A DNA stretch of 64,000 nt from an uncultured Photobacterium sp. (GTDB taxonomy: Bacteria > Pseudomonadota > Gammaproteobacteria > Enterobacterales > Vibrionaceae): positions 1 through 64,000 of the forward strand of contig NZ_CANMZV010000011.1 in assembly GCF_947502415.1 (NCBI RefSeq), given 5' to 3'. Numbering within the stretch: position 1 is the first letter of the stretch; each line of letters opens with the position of its first letter. Positions 52,678 to 61,526 of the stretch are shown here, piece after piece. The notes beneath the pieces were generated by a model, which saw only the letters and a program-made list of their open reading frames with translations, searched no databases and was not told the DNA's origin. The position numbers were made by a program, and so were the translations under genes.

Positions 52678-53684
52678 TCGATTTCCCCCGTTAGATTGTC
52701 AACAATGGTCGAAACCCCAAAGCGAACAGGGTCCGTAACCGGCAATTGATATTGTTGCTCTTTCTGCTGACACAAAGCAAGGGCATCATCATGATTTAGT
52801 GAAGAAGTATTGAGACAAATACCGACAAATTTAGCATTCGGGTTGGTCAGTTTGGCTGCATTTAGGTTTGCATCCATTGTTGCCTGAATTGAAGGCAGTG
52901 GCATATGTGGAAAGTGGCGGATATGCTTACGGCCCACTTCATGGCATAACACAAGGGCATCGGGTTGCGCGCCATGCAATAGCCCAAGGCTTACACCTGC
53001 ATAGGCAGGGTTAAGCAGTGAACCTTGCCCTTCAATAACGTCCCAGTCGTGATCGGTAAATTCCGGGCTGATTGCCTCGGCCGCACCGGCAATAAAATCA
53101 GCAATTACGGCGTCAACAGAAATTCCCTGGCCAGAAATCAGAATGCCGGTTTGCCCTGTTGCACAGAACCGGCTGTGTAACCCTCGTTGGTTCATTTCTT
53201 TTTCAAGTGCTAGCGAAGCATACATTTTTCCTACGGAGCAATCCGTCCCTACGGTTAGGAGCCTCTTCCCTTGGCGTTTTTTGCCGTTACCGACATTAAG
53301 AGGCAGATCATAATGGCGTGCATCGAACAGTTGGCATTGATGATCCTGTGCGGCTTCGAGCAAGGCTGGAAAGCTGGAAAGTCGCCGGTGTAAACCTGAG
53401 GCGACATTGAACCCCAGTTTTAATGCTTTCTCAATGGTTGTTAACCATGGTTGCGGAAGATATCCACCAGCATTGGCTGTACCTATGACAAGTGTTCTAG
53501 CTCCTTGCATTTTGGCATCTTGAAGCGATAGATCGGGTAAACCAAGTGATACTGTATGTTCATTTAATCGTAGCTGCCCGAGGCACAGTTCGGGGCGCCA
53601 CGTTAAAATTCCTCTGGCTGTTTTTGTTGAGAGAGGATCTGTGACATCGCCAAGAAATAGCAGGTAAGGCTGTGGAATGTGCAT
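52674..53684 (-). CDS. dgcN: DUF1611 protein, DgcN-like D-glutamate N-acetyltransferase
   Basis: 336 residues. P-loop-like core TVGTDCSVGKMYASLAL, preceded by a Rossmann-type N-terminal domain, then TGQTGILISGQGISVDAVIADF, DVIEGQGSLLNPAYAGVSLGLLHGAQPDALVLCH. These are DUF1611 hallmarks. Members named DgcN acetylate D-glutamate in marine bacteria that use D-amino acids. ATG start with AAGGA upstream, four-base overlap with dgcA. The pair forms a self-contained two-gene operon; no dedicated transporter is adjacent. Confidence 0.82.
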   Translation of the reverse strand: MHIPQPYLLFLGDVTDPLSTKTARGILTWRPELCLGQLRLNEHTVSLGLPDLSLQDAKMQGARTLVIGTANAGGYLPQPWLTTIEKALKLGFNVASGLHRRLSSFPALLEAAQDHQCQLFDARHYDLPLNVGNGKKRQGKRLLTVGTDCSVGKMYASLALEKEMNQRGLHSRFCATGQTGILISGQGISVDAVIADFIAGAAEAISPEFTDHDWDVIEGQGSLLNPAYAGVSLGLLHGAQPDALVLCHEVGRKHIRHFPHMPLPSIQATMDANLNAAKLTNPNAKFVGICLNTSSLNHDDALALCQQKEQQYQLPVTDPVRFGVSTIVDNLTGEIE

Positions 53685-53893
53685 ACAACGTCCTTGAGCA
53701 TGATAATTAAAGATAAAGTACCACTGTAGAATGTTAGGCGGCTGTTGCCGAATGCTTTTTGTGAGCAGGGTATAATCTGGAGTTATAAGTTGATGAATTT
53801 TCCTTTTATGAATTGCGCGGATTGGGTTGGAATATTAACAATATTTAATCTTGGCAAAAGGTTGACTTAAACGATACAGGATTATTCTAGCTT

Positions 53894-54100
53894 CATGATT
53901 TAACAAACCTTAAGGCATTGACGGTGGGGATGGCGCATGACATGCGAACATCGATAGCTCGAATGAAACTCAGATTAGATGCGTTGTTGGTGGATGTTCT
54001 GGGTATAAAAGAATATCCGTATGAAGATCTCGAAGCCTGCCATGAAGATTTAGAGGTGTTGTTAAGCCTTTTTAACGGCATGGTGGTGATCTGGTGCTAG
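53894..54100 (+). pseudogene. Histidine-kinase remnant (HisKA fragment)
   Basis: In one frame 53894-54100 reads LHDLTNLKALTVGMAHDMRT then SIARMKLRLDALL and a second helix ending LSLFNGMVVIWC-stop. The H-box pattern AHDMRTSIARMKLRLD resembles a sensor-kinase dimerisation domain. There is no ATPase domain after it and no HAMP or membrane part before it; a stop lies just upstream. No start codon with a ribosome site was found. Confidence 0.5.
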
Positions 54101-54109
54101 GAGATAACA

Positions 54110-54131
54110 ATCCGGGACTGCGGGCCCGGAT
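54110..54131 (+). other. Hairpin after the kinase remnant
   Basis: ATCCGGG pairs with CCCGGAT; a short TTTT follows a few bases later. Possibly a leftover terminator. Confidence 0.35.
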
Positions 54132-54212
54132 GATGTTTTCTGGGTTGTATGATTGTTAATGTTTTTTACGGGTTAATGAGAGAGTTAACCCGCCATAAAG
54201 ACGGGTTAGTTG

Positions 54213-54758
54213 TTATTTTTTATCGGCCACAGGAACCATAATGTGAACATATGGTGTGTCTTTCCACATGACATAAGGTCCACCGGTACTAGGATCGTCA
54301 GTTAAACCTTTGAGTAACTCTTTGGGCACTATAATCATTAGGTGCGGGCCAGTTTCGACATAGTCATCGGCTTTTTTCGGCTCAGGATGATAAGGGTCTG
54401 AGTTACTGACACCCGCACCAAGATCACCTTGCAGCATATATGAGATACCGATGGTTTCTGCCTTGAAGTCCTTTTTGTTGACCATCGCATCTAACATTTG
54501 CATCCATAATGCGTCGTTACACATCGGCATCCCATCATCCGGGAACGTATTTGGCAGGCATGTCCAGCCATTTGTTCCTTTGATGACTTCTTTACCTTTT
54601 ACAATAACGGTTGCATCGTCACTGATGGCTGCTGGTGCTGCGGACTTTGCCCTAGTGATCAGAGCATCAAGATCATCACCTGCTATAGCACTGTAAGCAA
54701 AGCCAGCTGAGTATACGAGTGCGGTTACACATAATGTGGGGATTAAGTGGTTAGCCAT
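54213..54758 (-). CDS. Secreted protein of unknown function
   Basis: 181 residues from the ATG at 54758, which has GGAG eight bases upstream; the longer frame from 54800 is unlikely. Signal peptide (MANHLIPTLCVTALVYSAGF AYSAIAGDD). The mature part has the pattern GTNGWTCLPNTF...MPMCNDALWMQMLDA, with two Cys that may form a disulfide, and ends YVMWKDTPYVHIMVPV. It appears periplasmic. I do not recognise a named family. Confidence 0.7.
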   Translation of the reverse strand: MANHLIPTLCVTALVYSAGFAYSAIAGDDLDALITRAKSAAPAAISDDATVIVKGKEVIKGTNGWTCLPNTFPDDGMPMCNDALWMQMLDAMVNKKDFKAETIGISYMLQGDLGAGVSNSDPYHPEPKKADDYVETGPHLMIIVPKELLKGLTDDPSTGGPYVMWKDTPYVHIMVPVADKK

Positions 54759-54867
54759 GATTATTACTCCACTACTTTTTGATTGGCGCTTAAATGCCAA
54801 TTTTTAAAGTATAGAGCTGAAAAAGACGGGCGGGGGATGTTACTGCGGTGCGGCTAAGGCAAGAAAA

Positions 54868-54887
54868 AGCCGACAACGATGTCGGCT
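54868..54887 (-). terminator. Rho-independent terminator of the DUF3581 gene
   Basis: AGCCGACA pairs with TGTCGGCT around ACGA; the minus strand continues into a T run. Confidence 0.88.
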
Positions 54888-54920
54888 CTTTAACGAATTC
54901 AATATCAATACATAAGTTAC

Positions 54921-55640
54921 TTATGCTGCCAGAAGTGCAGAGAAGTCATTTTTGCGTTGGTTGAAGCGATTTACCAGATCATCAATGTCATTCTGGCAAT
55001 ATGGTTTCAGGCCGCTCATTACCATGCGTTTTCGGCCGGTACCGACAATCTCACCGTTTTCTTTGAAGCAGAACTTAAGTGTAACACTACCACGTTTGCC
55101 GTCTACATCAATATCTGAGCCAGTTAGCTCTACTGTTGGCGCAGTAATGTCAAGACGTTCGAAATCCAGTTCCATGCTTTCGTAGATAACCAGCGGACGA
55201 GCCGGGTTAATCATGATTTGCTTTGATTCCATTAGCGGAACCATGATATGCGGGAAGTTCATTCCAGAGAACTGAACATAGCTCTTTGTGACTTGTTCAA
55301 TCAGAGCTTGGTTTGTCGTGATTTCACCTTCACGGGTAATGTGAAGGTACTCTTTTCCTTTGTCGTCAATCATAGACTGATCGTTGTCAGACTTTTGGTC
55401 AATGCTTAGCGCTATACCATCATTGATCATACCGGCGAAATCGAAACGCATCTTTTGGCTCAGGCCTGCTTTGGAGAGAACAACTGAGAAAAGCAGGTCG
55501 CCAGGAACACAGAAACGCTTGTTATCTTCATCATGGATTGGGTTGAAGTCGCCAGCAATTTTTTTTGCAAAGTGACTTGCTTGTTCACGTGTGAATGAAA
55601 ATTCGCCGTTCTGCTCTGAGTAATACGATTCTAAAAACAT
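54921..55640 (-). CDS. DUF3581 hotdog-fold protein
   Basis: 239 residues. The N-terminal region FAKKIAGDFNPIHDEDNKRFCVPGDLLF has the D-F-N-P-x-H pattern of MaoC/hotdog dehydratase-like folds. The C-terminal half (VELTGSDIDVDGKRGSVTLKF) reads like a second hotdog half. DUF3581 is a conserved gammaproteobacterial family without established activity; acyl-chain binding is inferred from the fold only. Cytosolic; single gene with its own terminator. Confidence 0.82.
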   Translation of the reverse strand: MFLESYYSEQNGEFSFTREQASHFAKKIAGDFNPIHDEDNKRFCVPGDLLFSVVLSKAGLSQKMRFDFAGMINDGIALSIDQKSDNDQSMIDDKGKEYLHITREGEITTNQALIEQVTKSYVQFSGMNFPHIMVPLMESKQIMINPARPLVIYESMELDFERLDITAPTVELTGSDIDVDGKRGSVTLKFCFKENGEIVGTGRKRMVMSGLKPYCQNDIDDLVNRFNQRKNDFSALLAA

Positions 55641-55868
55641 GCCTTACTTATGAATACCTTCGTTAATCGAACTGTTAGATATTCTACATGAGAAGTTAAT
55701 ATTAAATGGTCTAGCCAGTGAGACAACATTAAAACTTGATTCTTTGGGAATAAACGGATAGGCAGTTTACCTAGACTAACATCATGAATGTTAATGTGTT
55801 TATAAATCAATCAATCTTAAAACAGATATTGAGCGTTTGTGATTTTTGTTTTTCCATTTTTAATTAAA

Positions 55869-56315
55869 CTACAGCTTGTGCCCTTGGTAGATAATGGAAA
55901 AATTGCGGTGCTTGAATATGGAAACAAGCTCTGTCGGAAAGAAAAGGATATTGTCGAGTTCATCAGTATGAACCCATTCGTAGCCAATTTGGTCCGGATC
56001 AAGTTTACTGGCTTCCGCTATAAAAGAGGGGCTGAGACCTTCGACAAAAATTTCTAACTGGTGGAAATGGTCAGGAAGATAAGGAGTCGGGTGTCGATCT
56101 GCAATTAAGTCTCTGATACATAAGACATCACCCATTGTTGCTTTCATACCTAATTCTTCCATCAGCTCACGGTGGAAAGCCGCTTCAAGTGTTTCACCGT
56201 GTTCGACACCACCGCCGGGGGTAATGTACCAGAACCCTCGGTCATCCTTATGCTTACAAAGCAGGATATGATTTTGGTGATAAAAAACAGCGCGAACAGA
56301 TAATCGTGGCCCCAT
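55869..56315 (-). CDS. Nudix hydrolase
   Basis: 148 residues from the ATG at 56315 (AAAGGTAA seven bases upstream); the frame is open to 56429 but that part lacks support. Nudix box complete: GGGVEHGETLEAAFHRELMEELGM with the REL-EE-G core. MutT-like fold hydrolysing a nucleoside diphosphate derivative; the substrate is not defined. The adjacent DRGFWYITPG leads into the box as usual. Confidence 0.88.
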   Translation of the reverse strand: MGPRLSVRAVFYHQNHILLCKHKDDRGFWYITPGGGVEHGETLEAAFHRELMEELGMKATMGDVLCIRDLIADRHPTPYLPDHFHQLEIFVEGLSPSFIAEASKLDPDQIGYEWVHTDELDNILFFPTELVSIFKHRNFSIIYQGHKL

Positions 56316-56591
56316 AATGTTACCTTTTATTGATTCATGATCATTGATTTTACAAATGAACCAGAAAAAATATGATTTTTTTGATGCAACCATAGGCATA
56401 ATTATGTAATATGCACGCCTGCGAAACACAGACTATGCTTATAAAGCATTGTTTTATAAATTAAAAAAACAGTTTCATGGCTAGGGTTACTTTATCTGAG
56501 CGTAATAAATAGTACAAAGCGTACGCATAACCATCTTCTAGACGTGTAGAAGGCTCAGGAAAATAAAGTAGCACGGAAGCTGCAAAAAAAA
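56316..56591. other. Gene-free stretch upstream of the Nudix gene
   Basis: AT-rich; Nudix promoter region on the minus strand. Nothing else recognised. Confidence 0.35.
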
Positions 56592-56629
56592 AGCCCCCAG
56601 ATGTGGTGAAATCACTGTTTCTGGGGGCT
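56583..56629 (-). terminator. Rho-independent terminator of the tup-mob-moe operon
   Basis: AGCCCCCAGA pairs with TCTGGGGGCT around an 18-nt loop that itself can pair (GTG/CAC); on the minus strand nine T follow. Confidence 0.9.
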
Positions 56630-56671
56630 AATTAATTTCTGTCTGTTCTTATTCTGATTGGTATTATCAGT

Positions 56672-58450
56672 TTAAATTCTTTCCAGTAATGGAATTACAC
56701 GCACTTTTTCGCCAACATCGACACCAGGCTGTTCCGGTGCAATTTCAATTAAGCAGTTTGCTTCACTCATAGAGCGGAGAACCCCTGAGCCCTGTTGCCC
56801 AGTTGTTCTCACCGACAGGCGACCGTTAGCATCAAGGCTATAAACGCCTCGGCTGTATTCAGTACGCCCCGGACGAGAGCGGAGCTTTTCTGTTGCAACG
56901 GCATTGAATACCAGTGGTTGCCAGTTATCCATTCCCTGAAGCTTGCGAATTGCAGGCTCGACAAATTGCATGAAAGCAACCATCACGGCAACTGGATTAC
57001 CAGGTAGCCCGAAGAAAGGTGTTTGCTGGATTTGACCAAAGGCCAGAGGTCGCCCTGGGCGCATGTTGATTCGCCAGAAGTTAATTACGCCTAATTTATC
57101 CAGAATTGTCTTGATATAGTCGGCATCACCAACGGAGACACCACCTGAAGAGAGGATCATGTCAGCTTGTTTACTGGCTTGCTGTAAAGTTGCTTCTAGT
57201 GCGGCTTCGCTATCTTCGATAATACCGAGGTCGATAACCTCGCAGCCAATCTTGGTTAGCATTGAAAATAGGGTATAGCGGTTTGAATCGTAGATGCAAT
57301 TTGGCTTTTGCTCTTCCCCCGGGCTTTGGACTTCATCTCCGGTAGAGAAGATAGCTACTTTGATCTGCTTATTAATACTGATCGAATCAAGGCCAAGAGA
57401 GGCAATCATCCCCAGTTCTGCGGCAGATACTTGCGTGCCGGCAGCGACGGCTGTCTGGCCTACAGCTAAATCTTCGCCTGCTTGACGGACGTTTTGTCCC
57501 GGACGAATCACACCTTTACTGGTATCAAACGTGACAATGTCACCATTTTGTTCTGCCTGCTCACGCATAATTACGGTATCGGCATTGGCCGGTATAGGAG
57601 CCCCAGTCATGATTCTCACGGCTTCGCCAAGCTGAAGCGGTTGGTCATAGCTATGGCCAGCCATCACTTCGGCAATAACCTGGTAGTTTTCACGTTCAAG
57701 ATCATCGCCACGGATAGCATAGCCATCCATTGCTGAGTTGGTGTGTTGCGGTACGTTAACCGGAGACAAGATGTCCCGTGCGACAATTTGTCCCAATGCT
57801 TGCTTAAGCGATACGATAACTGCATTGTTTGATGGGACGATTTGTTCCAGAATGCGTTGGCGACCTTCATCAACTGATAACATTTCGGTTGGATTAAGGT
57901 CACTACAGCTTAAGCTTTCTTCTTGGGCTTCCGGGGTTTTATTGGCAAAAGCAACAACGAAATCGGTTAACTGATCAAGATCGTTAATATCAATTTGCGG
58001 CAGTTTAGTATCTGCTGAAATATTAGCTGCGACAGCAATAATGTTTTTGTCTTCCGGGTGAAGCCATGGTTTGCCGATTTCTTCACGGTGCAGCTCTATT
58101 TTGGGGAAATCCAGCTTTTTAAAGCCTTCGACCAGAATCAGATCCAGCTGGGTTTGATCTAGCTGGGTAATCAGGTGGGGAAGGTTAGCTTCTTCATCCG
58201 GCGTTTCGGTGACTAGTGCCCGGCGGTAGCGGGATGAGATTAGCATTTGTCCAGCTCCAGCCTTGCGCAAACGGTAGCTGTCTTTGCCTTCTTTATCAAT
58301 ATCGAAATTATGGTGGGCATGCTTGATTACGGCGACACGGATTCCGCGCTCGACAAGTTTAGGCAGCATAGCTTCAAGCAGGGTGGTTTTACCTGTGCCG
58401 CTCCAGGCAGCAAAGCCTAACAGGGGCAGGGATGCATTAATCTGACTCAT
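56672..58450 (-). CDS. MobB-MoeA fusion: molybdopterin-guanine dinucleotide adaptor and molybdopterin molybdotransferase
   Basis: 592 residues. Residues ~8-175 are MobB-like (P-loop [60 protein letters not shown]). Residues ~190-592 are MoeA ([93 protein letters not shown]). MoeA inserts molybdate or tungstate into molybdopterin; MobB aids dinucleotide attachment. The fusion makes sense beside mobA and the oxyanion transporter. The ATG overlaps mobA by four bases. Confidence 0.93.
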   Translation of the reverse strand: MSQINASLPLLGFAAWSGTGKTTLLEAMLPKLVERGIRVAVIKHAHHNFDIDKEGKDSYRLRKAGAGQMLISSRYRRALVTETPDEEANLPHLITQLDQTQLDLILVEGFKKLDFPKIELHREEIGKPWLHPEDKNIIAVAANISADTKLPQIDINDLDQLTDFVVAFANKTPEAQEESLSCSDLNPTEMLSVDEGRQRILEQIVPSNNAVIVSLKQALGQIVARDILSPVNVPQHTNSAMDGYAIRGDDLERENYQVIAEVMAGHSYDQPLQLGEAVRIMTGAPIPANADTVIMREQAEQNGDIVTFDTSKGVIRPGQNVRQAGEDLAVGQTAVAAGTQVSAAELGMIASLGLDSISINKQIKVAIFSTGDEVQSPGEEQKPNCIYDSNRYTLFSMLTKIGCEVIDLGIIEDSEAALEATLQQASKQADMILSSGGVSVGDADYIKTILDKLGVINFWRINMRPGRPLAFGQIQQTPFFGLPGNPVAVMVAFMQFVEPAIRKLQGMDNWQPLVFNAVATEKLRSRPGRTEYSRGVYSLDANGRLSVRTTGQQGSGVLRSMSEANCLIEIAPEQPGVDVGEKVRVIPLLERI

Positions 58451-59037
58451 AGTTCCTGTCCAAATTGTTGTAGTTCTTCTGGCGTGTTTAGATTAACGAA
58501 TGCGTTCGGCTGATCGCTGAAGTCAACAGTAATCATATTGCATTGTTTGTAAAGCAGAATGATTTTTCGATCACCGTTTTCAAGAAAGGCTTCGAGCTTG
58601 GGCAAAATACGTCTGTTCAGTAATGTAACAACTGGCTGAATATGTTCACCGTCATGGGCGACAGCAATATCTGTGTCTTCTTTGCAGGCCGTAGCCATTC
58701 GGGAGACTAAATTTGCTGGTAACCGTGGGCAGTCACACGGAACAAAGCCAATCCACTCATCGCTAAGGTAGTGCAAAGCGGCGTGCATTCCACCAAGCGG
58801 GCCAGGGTAGTTTTGGATATTATCGCCAAAAACGGTGCCATAAGCCCGGTATTGCGCCTGGTTGCGATTGGCATTGATAGTGATGGTATCGGTTTGTGGT
58901 TCCAGGGTATCTATCACGTGTTCAATCATCGCCCTGCCTGCCAGTTCGACCAATCCCTTGTCATTTCCTCCCATACGGCTGGCTTGTCCGCCAGCCAGGA
59001 TCACCCAGCTTGTGTTCTCAGGCGTAGGCATAGTCAT
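58447..59037 (-). CDS. mobA: Molybdenum cofactor guanylyltransferase MobA
   Basis: 196 residues from the ATG at 59037, five bases after GAGGA; the frame also opens at 59049. Nucleotidyltransferase signature [19 protein letters not shown], then [32 protein letters not shown] and [15 protein letters not shown]. Transfers GMP from GTP to Mo-molybdopterin. The start lies inside the 3' end of the ABC ATPase gene, so translation is coupled. Confidence 0.93.
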   Translation of the reverse strand: MTMPTPENTSWVILAGGQASRMGGNDKGLVELAGRAMIEHVIDTLEPQTDTITINANRNQAQYRAYGTVFGDNIQNYPGPLGGMHAALHYLSDEWIGFVPCDCPRLPANLVSRMATACKEDTDIAVAHDGEHIQPVVTLLNRRILPKLEAFLENGDRKIILLYKQCNMITVDFSDQPNAFVNLNTPEELQQFGQEL

Positions 59038-59722
59038 TCTTGTCCTCATTGACGAGCTGTAGATCTGCTCGTTCTATTAATTGTGTATCTGTTATGGTCC
59101 ACTGACGGCGGCATAAGGCCGTCAGGCCATTTTTCTGATGGCTGGTTATCACCAGGCTGGTGCCGCGTTCAAGAAGATCCTTGGCAAGGGTTACTTGCCT
59201 CTCAATAGACTCCTGATCGAGGCTGGCACTGGATTCGTCCATTAGCAGGACTCCGGGTTTTAGTACCCAGGCACGAGCCATGGCAACCCGCTGGCGTTCA
59301 CCACCAGAAAGAACTGATATATGTTCATCAGCCAATGTTTCCAACCCTACCATACGAAGGGCATGAATGGCTTCAGTTCGTCGTTGTTGACGATTGCTAA
59401 TGGTGAATTTCAAGCCATAACAGACGTTATCGAAAACAGTGCCATCAAACATATAAGGCGTTTGATGCATATAAATCACGCCGCCTTTTGTCTGACCGCA
59501 GAAAAATTTGGTTAGCCAAGATTGCTGCTGGAGATTTACCTGGCCGGTCGTCGGTTTTTGCAGGCCGGAAAGGACTTTTAAAAGAGTGGTTTTGCCTACA
59601 CCGTTGTCGCCGCTCAGGTAAACAGCATCTTTAGGACCAAGACTAAGCTGAGGAATATGGAACAGCAGTCGATCCTTGAAGCGGATCGAGAGGTTTTCAG
59701 CTTGGATTGAAATTTGTGACAT
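59018..59722 (-). CDS. tupC: Tungstate ABC transporter ATP-binding protein
   Basis: 234 residues. Walker [12 protein letters not shown]-loop YMHQTPYMF, signature LSGGERQR, Walker B VLLMDES, D-loop SASLD, H-loop ITSHQ. Small single-domain ATPase without a TOBE domain, as in TupC. Lies directly after tupB and overlaps mobA. Confidence 0.88.
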   Translation of the reverse strand: MSQISIQAENLSIRFKDRLLFHIPQLSLGPKDAVYLSGDNGVGKTTLLKVLSGLQKPTTGQVNLQQQSWLTKFFCGQTKGGVIYMHQTPYMFDGTVFDNVCYGLKFTISNRQQRRTEAIHALRMVGLETLADEHISVLSGGERQRVAMARAWVLKPGVLLMDESSASLDQESIERQVTLAKDLLERGTSLVITSHQKNGLTALCRRQWTITDTQLIERADLQLVNEDKNDYAYA

Positions 59723-59737
59723 TACCTGTTCCCCAGC

Positions 59738-60439
59738 TTAGTTGGTGCGCAGGTGGGCTTTCCCACGAGCTACAGACAAGAAGAAGTTTAACACCAGTGC
59801 CAGTATTAGCAGCACCATACCCAGGGCAACACCTTGTGCAAACGCGCCTTTTGAGCTTTCGAGTGCAATAGCTGTCGGAATATTACGGGTAGAATTTAAA
59901 ATGTTGCCGCCGACCATCATCGAGCATCCTACTTCGGTGATAATTCGGCTAAAAGCAGCAATCACTGCGGCAAGTAGCGGAAAGCGGCTTTCCCACATCA
60001 GGCTTGCTAAGGCTCTGGGATAGCTTGCGCCCAAAGTGAGAGAGGTTTCCCATGCACGGCGGTCGCTGTTCTGAAAGGCGGCGTGCATCATCGACACAAG
60101 GATTGGGAAACAGATAAGGATCTGTCCTAGAACCATTGCCTGCTGGGTAAAAAGCATTTTCCAGTCACCAAGGGGACCTGAACGTGAGAGGAGCATATAT
60201 AGCAGCAAGCCAATCACGACAGTCGGGATAGACTGGAATGTATTAAATAGAGAAAGAAGCAGCCAACGCCCGGGGAACTTCCCATAGGCGAGGGCAAAAC
60301 CAATAAGCAAAGCTGGCAATAGCACGATGCTGATTGCCAGTAATGATACTGAGAATGAGACACCAACGATTCCCCAAAGAGAGGAATCGCCGCTCAGCAG
60401 AAGCTGAACGGCTTGTTGGCTGGTTTGCCAGATAGTCAT
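59738..60439 (-). CDS. tupB: Tungstate ABC transporter permease
   Basis: 233 residues, five to six membrane segments. The permease EAA-type loop reads AWETSLTLGASYPRALASLMWESRFPLLAA, and EVGCSMMVGGNI follows, a feature of TupB/WtpB permeases. ATG adjacent to tupA's stop. Forms the membrane channel with the ATPase gene downstream. Confidence 0.9.
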   Translation of the reverse strand: MTIWQTSQQAVQLLLSGDSSLWGIVGVSFSVSLLAISIVLLPALLIGFALAYGKFPGRWLLLSLFNTFQSIPTVVIGLLLYMLLSRSGPLGDWKMLFTQQAMVLGQILICFPILVSMMHAAFQNSDRRAWETSLTLGASYPRALASLMWESRFPLLAAVIAAFSRIITEVGCSMMVGGNILNSTRNIPTAIALESSKGAFAQGVALGMVLLILALVLNFFLSVARGKAHLRTN

Positions 60440-61252
60440 TTATAGTTCGATAGCATCCGCGACAAATAGCTGTTCACCATGTCGCTTGTAGTTATTGATC
60501 ATTTTTTGTGCTTTTGGGTTTACCAGCCAGTCGCTGAATGATTTTGCACCTTGGTAGTTGATGTCCGGGTAGCGACTTGGGTTGACCAAAATTACCTGGT
60601 AAGGGTTAAACAGGCGCTTGTCACCTTCAACCATGATAGCCAGATCCAGCTTGTTCTGGTAAGCAAGCCAGGTACCGCGGTCAGTCATGGTGTAAGCCTG
60701 AAGTTCAGATGCCATATTTAGAGTTGGTCCCATGCCTTGACCGACAGCTTTGTAGCCACCGAAGTTTGGTTCAATTTTGGTTTGAGCCCACAGGTTCAGT
60801 TCTTTTTTGTGGGTACCAGAGTCATCACCACGAGAGACAAAAGTAACGTTATAAGATGCAATTTTGGTCATTGCATCTGAGACATCTTTATCACCGGCGA
60901 TTTTAGCAGGATCACTCTTAGGGCCGACAATCACAAAGTCATTATGCATTAGTTTGCGAGGAAGAACGCCGTAGCCTTTTTCGACAAACTTTGCTTCTGC
61001 TTTAGGAGCGTGAGTCATAACCAGATCAACATCGCCATTTTGGCCCATGCGTAGTGATTTACCGGTACCGGCTGCCAGCACGTCAACGTTGTAGCCAGTA
61101 TCTTTTTTGAATTCAGGTAGCAAGTAATCAAGCAAACCTGAATGGTAGGTACTGGTTGTTGTTGCCAGGCGGATGGTCATATTTTCAGCGGCTTGTACTG
61201 CACTAGCAGAAGCAAGAGCCAGAATCACAAAAGTTGTTTTTAGAAATTTCAT
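60440..61252 (-). CDS. tupA: Tungstate-binding periplasmic protein TupA
   Basis: 270 residues with a signal peptide (cleavage after SAVQA). The TTTST motif in IRLATTTSTYHSGLLDYLLP and the later VSRGDDSGTHKKEL are the tungstate-binding signatures of TupA. DLVMTHAPKAEAKFV and DRGTWLAYQNK also fit. Family members bind tungstate with much higher affinity than molybdate. CAGGAAGACC ribosome site. First gene of tupABC-mobA-mobB/moeA. Confidence 0.92.
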   Translation of the reverse strand: MKFLKTTFVILALASASAVQAAENMTIRLATTTSTYHSGLLDYLLPEFKKDTGYNVDVLAAGTGKSLRMGQNGDVDLVMTHAPKAEAKFVEKGYGVLPRKLMHNDFVIVGPKSDPAKIAGDKDVSDAMTKIASYNVTFVSRGDDSGTHKKELNLWAQTKIEPNFGGYKAVGQGMGPTLNMASELQAYTMTDRGTWLAYQNKLDLAIMVEGDKRLFNPYQVILVNPSRYPDINYQGAKSFSDWLVNPKAQKMINNYKRHGEQLFVADAIEL

Positions 61253-61263
61253 TGGTCTTCCTG

Positions 61264-61282
61264 ACTTAATTGTCTATTAAGT
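61264..61282. promoter_or_regulatory. Inverted repeat in the tupA leader
   Basis: ACTTAAT and ATTAAGT with a 5-bp spacer lie 12-30 bp before the tupA start, next to the ribosome site. A possible operator; no ModE-type consensus was recognised. Confidence 0.35.
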
Positions 61283-61526
61283 AATTAAGCGAGTAGTGTT
61301 TTAAGGCAAATACTCAGTCTTTCTAAGCTGATTCCTTAGCAAATCAAATGCCAAGTTGCTTATTTGAATATATTTTATCGTGACGTTTATTGGTAACTTA
61401 ATGATTTAAAACAATTTAGGCTTATTTGGTATGAGGCAGGGGTCAGATTACCAACAAACAGTTTTGACATTGATAAGTACGGTGGGACAAAATGTCGCAC
61501 TCTTACCATTAATACAAAATATTGTT

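Noticed and set aside
54187..54207. AACCCG/CGGGTT hairpin as terminator for the secreted unknown gene
   Set aside because: Short stem and no T tract on the minus strand; too weak to call.
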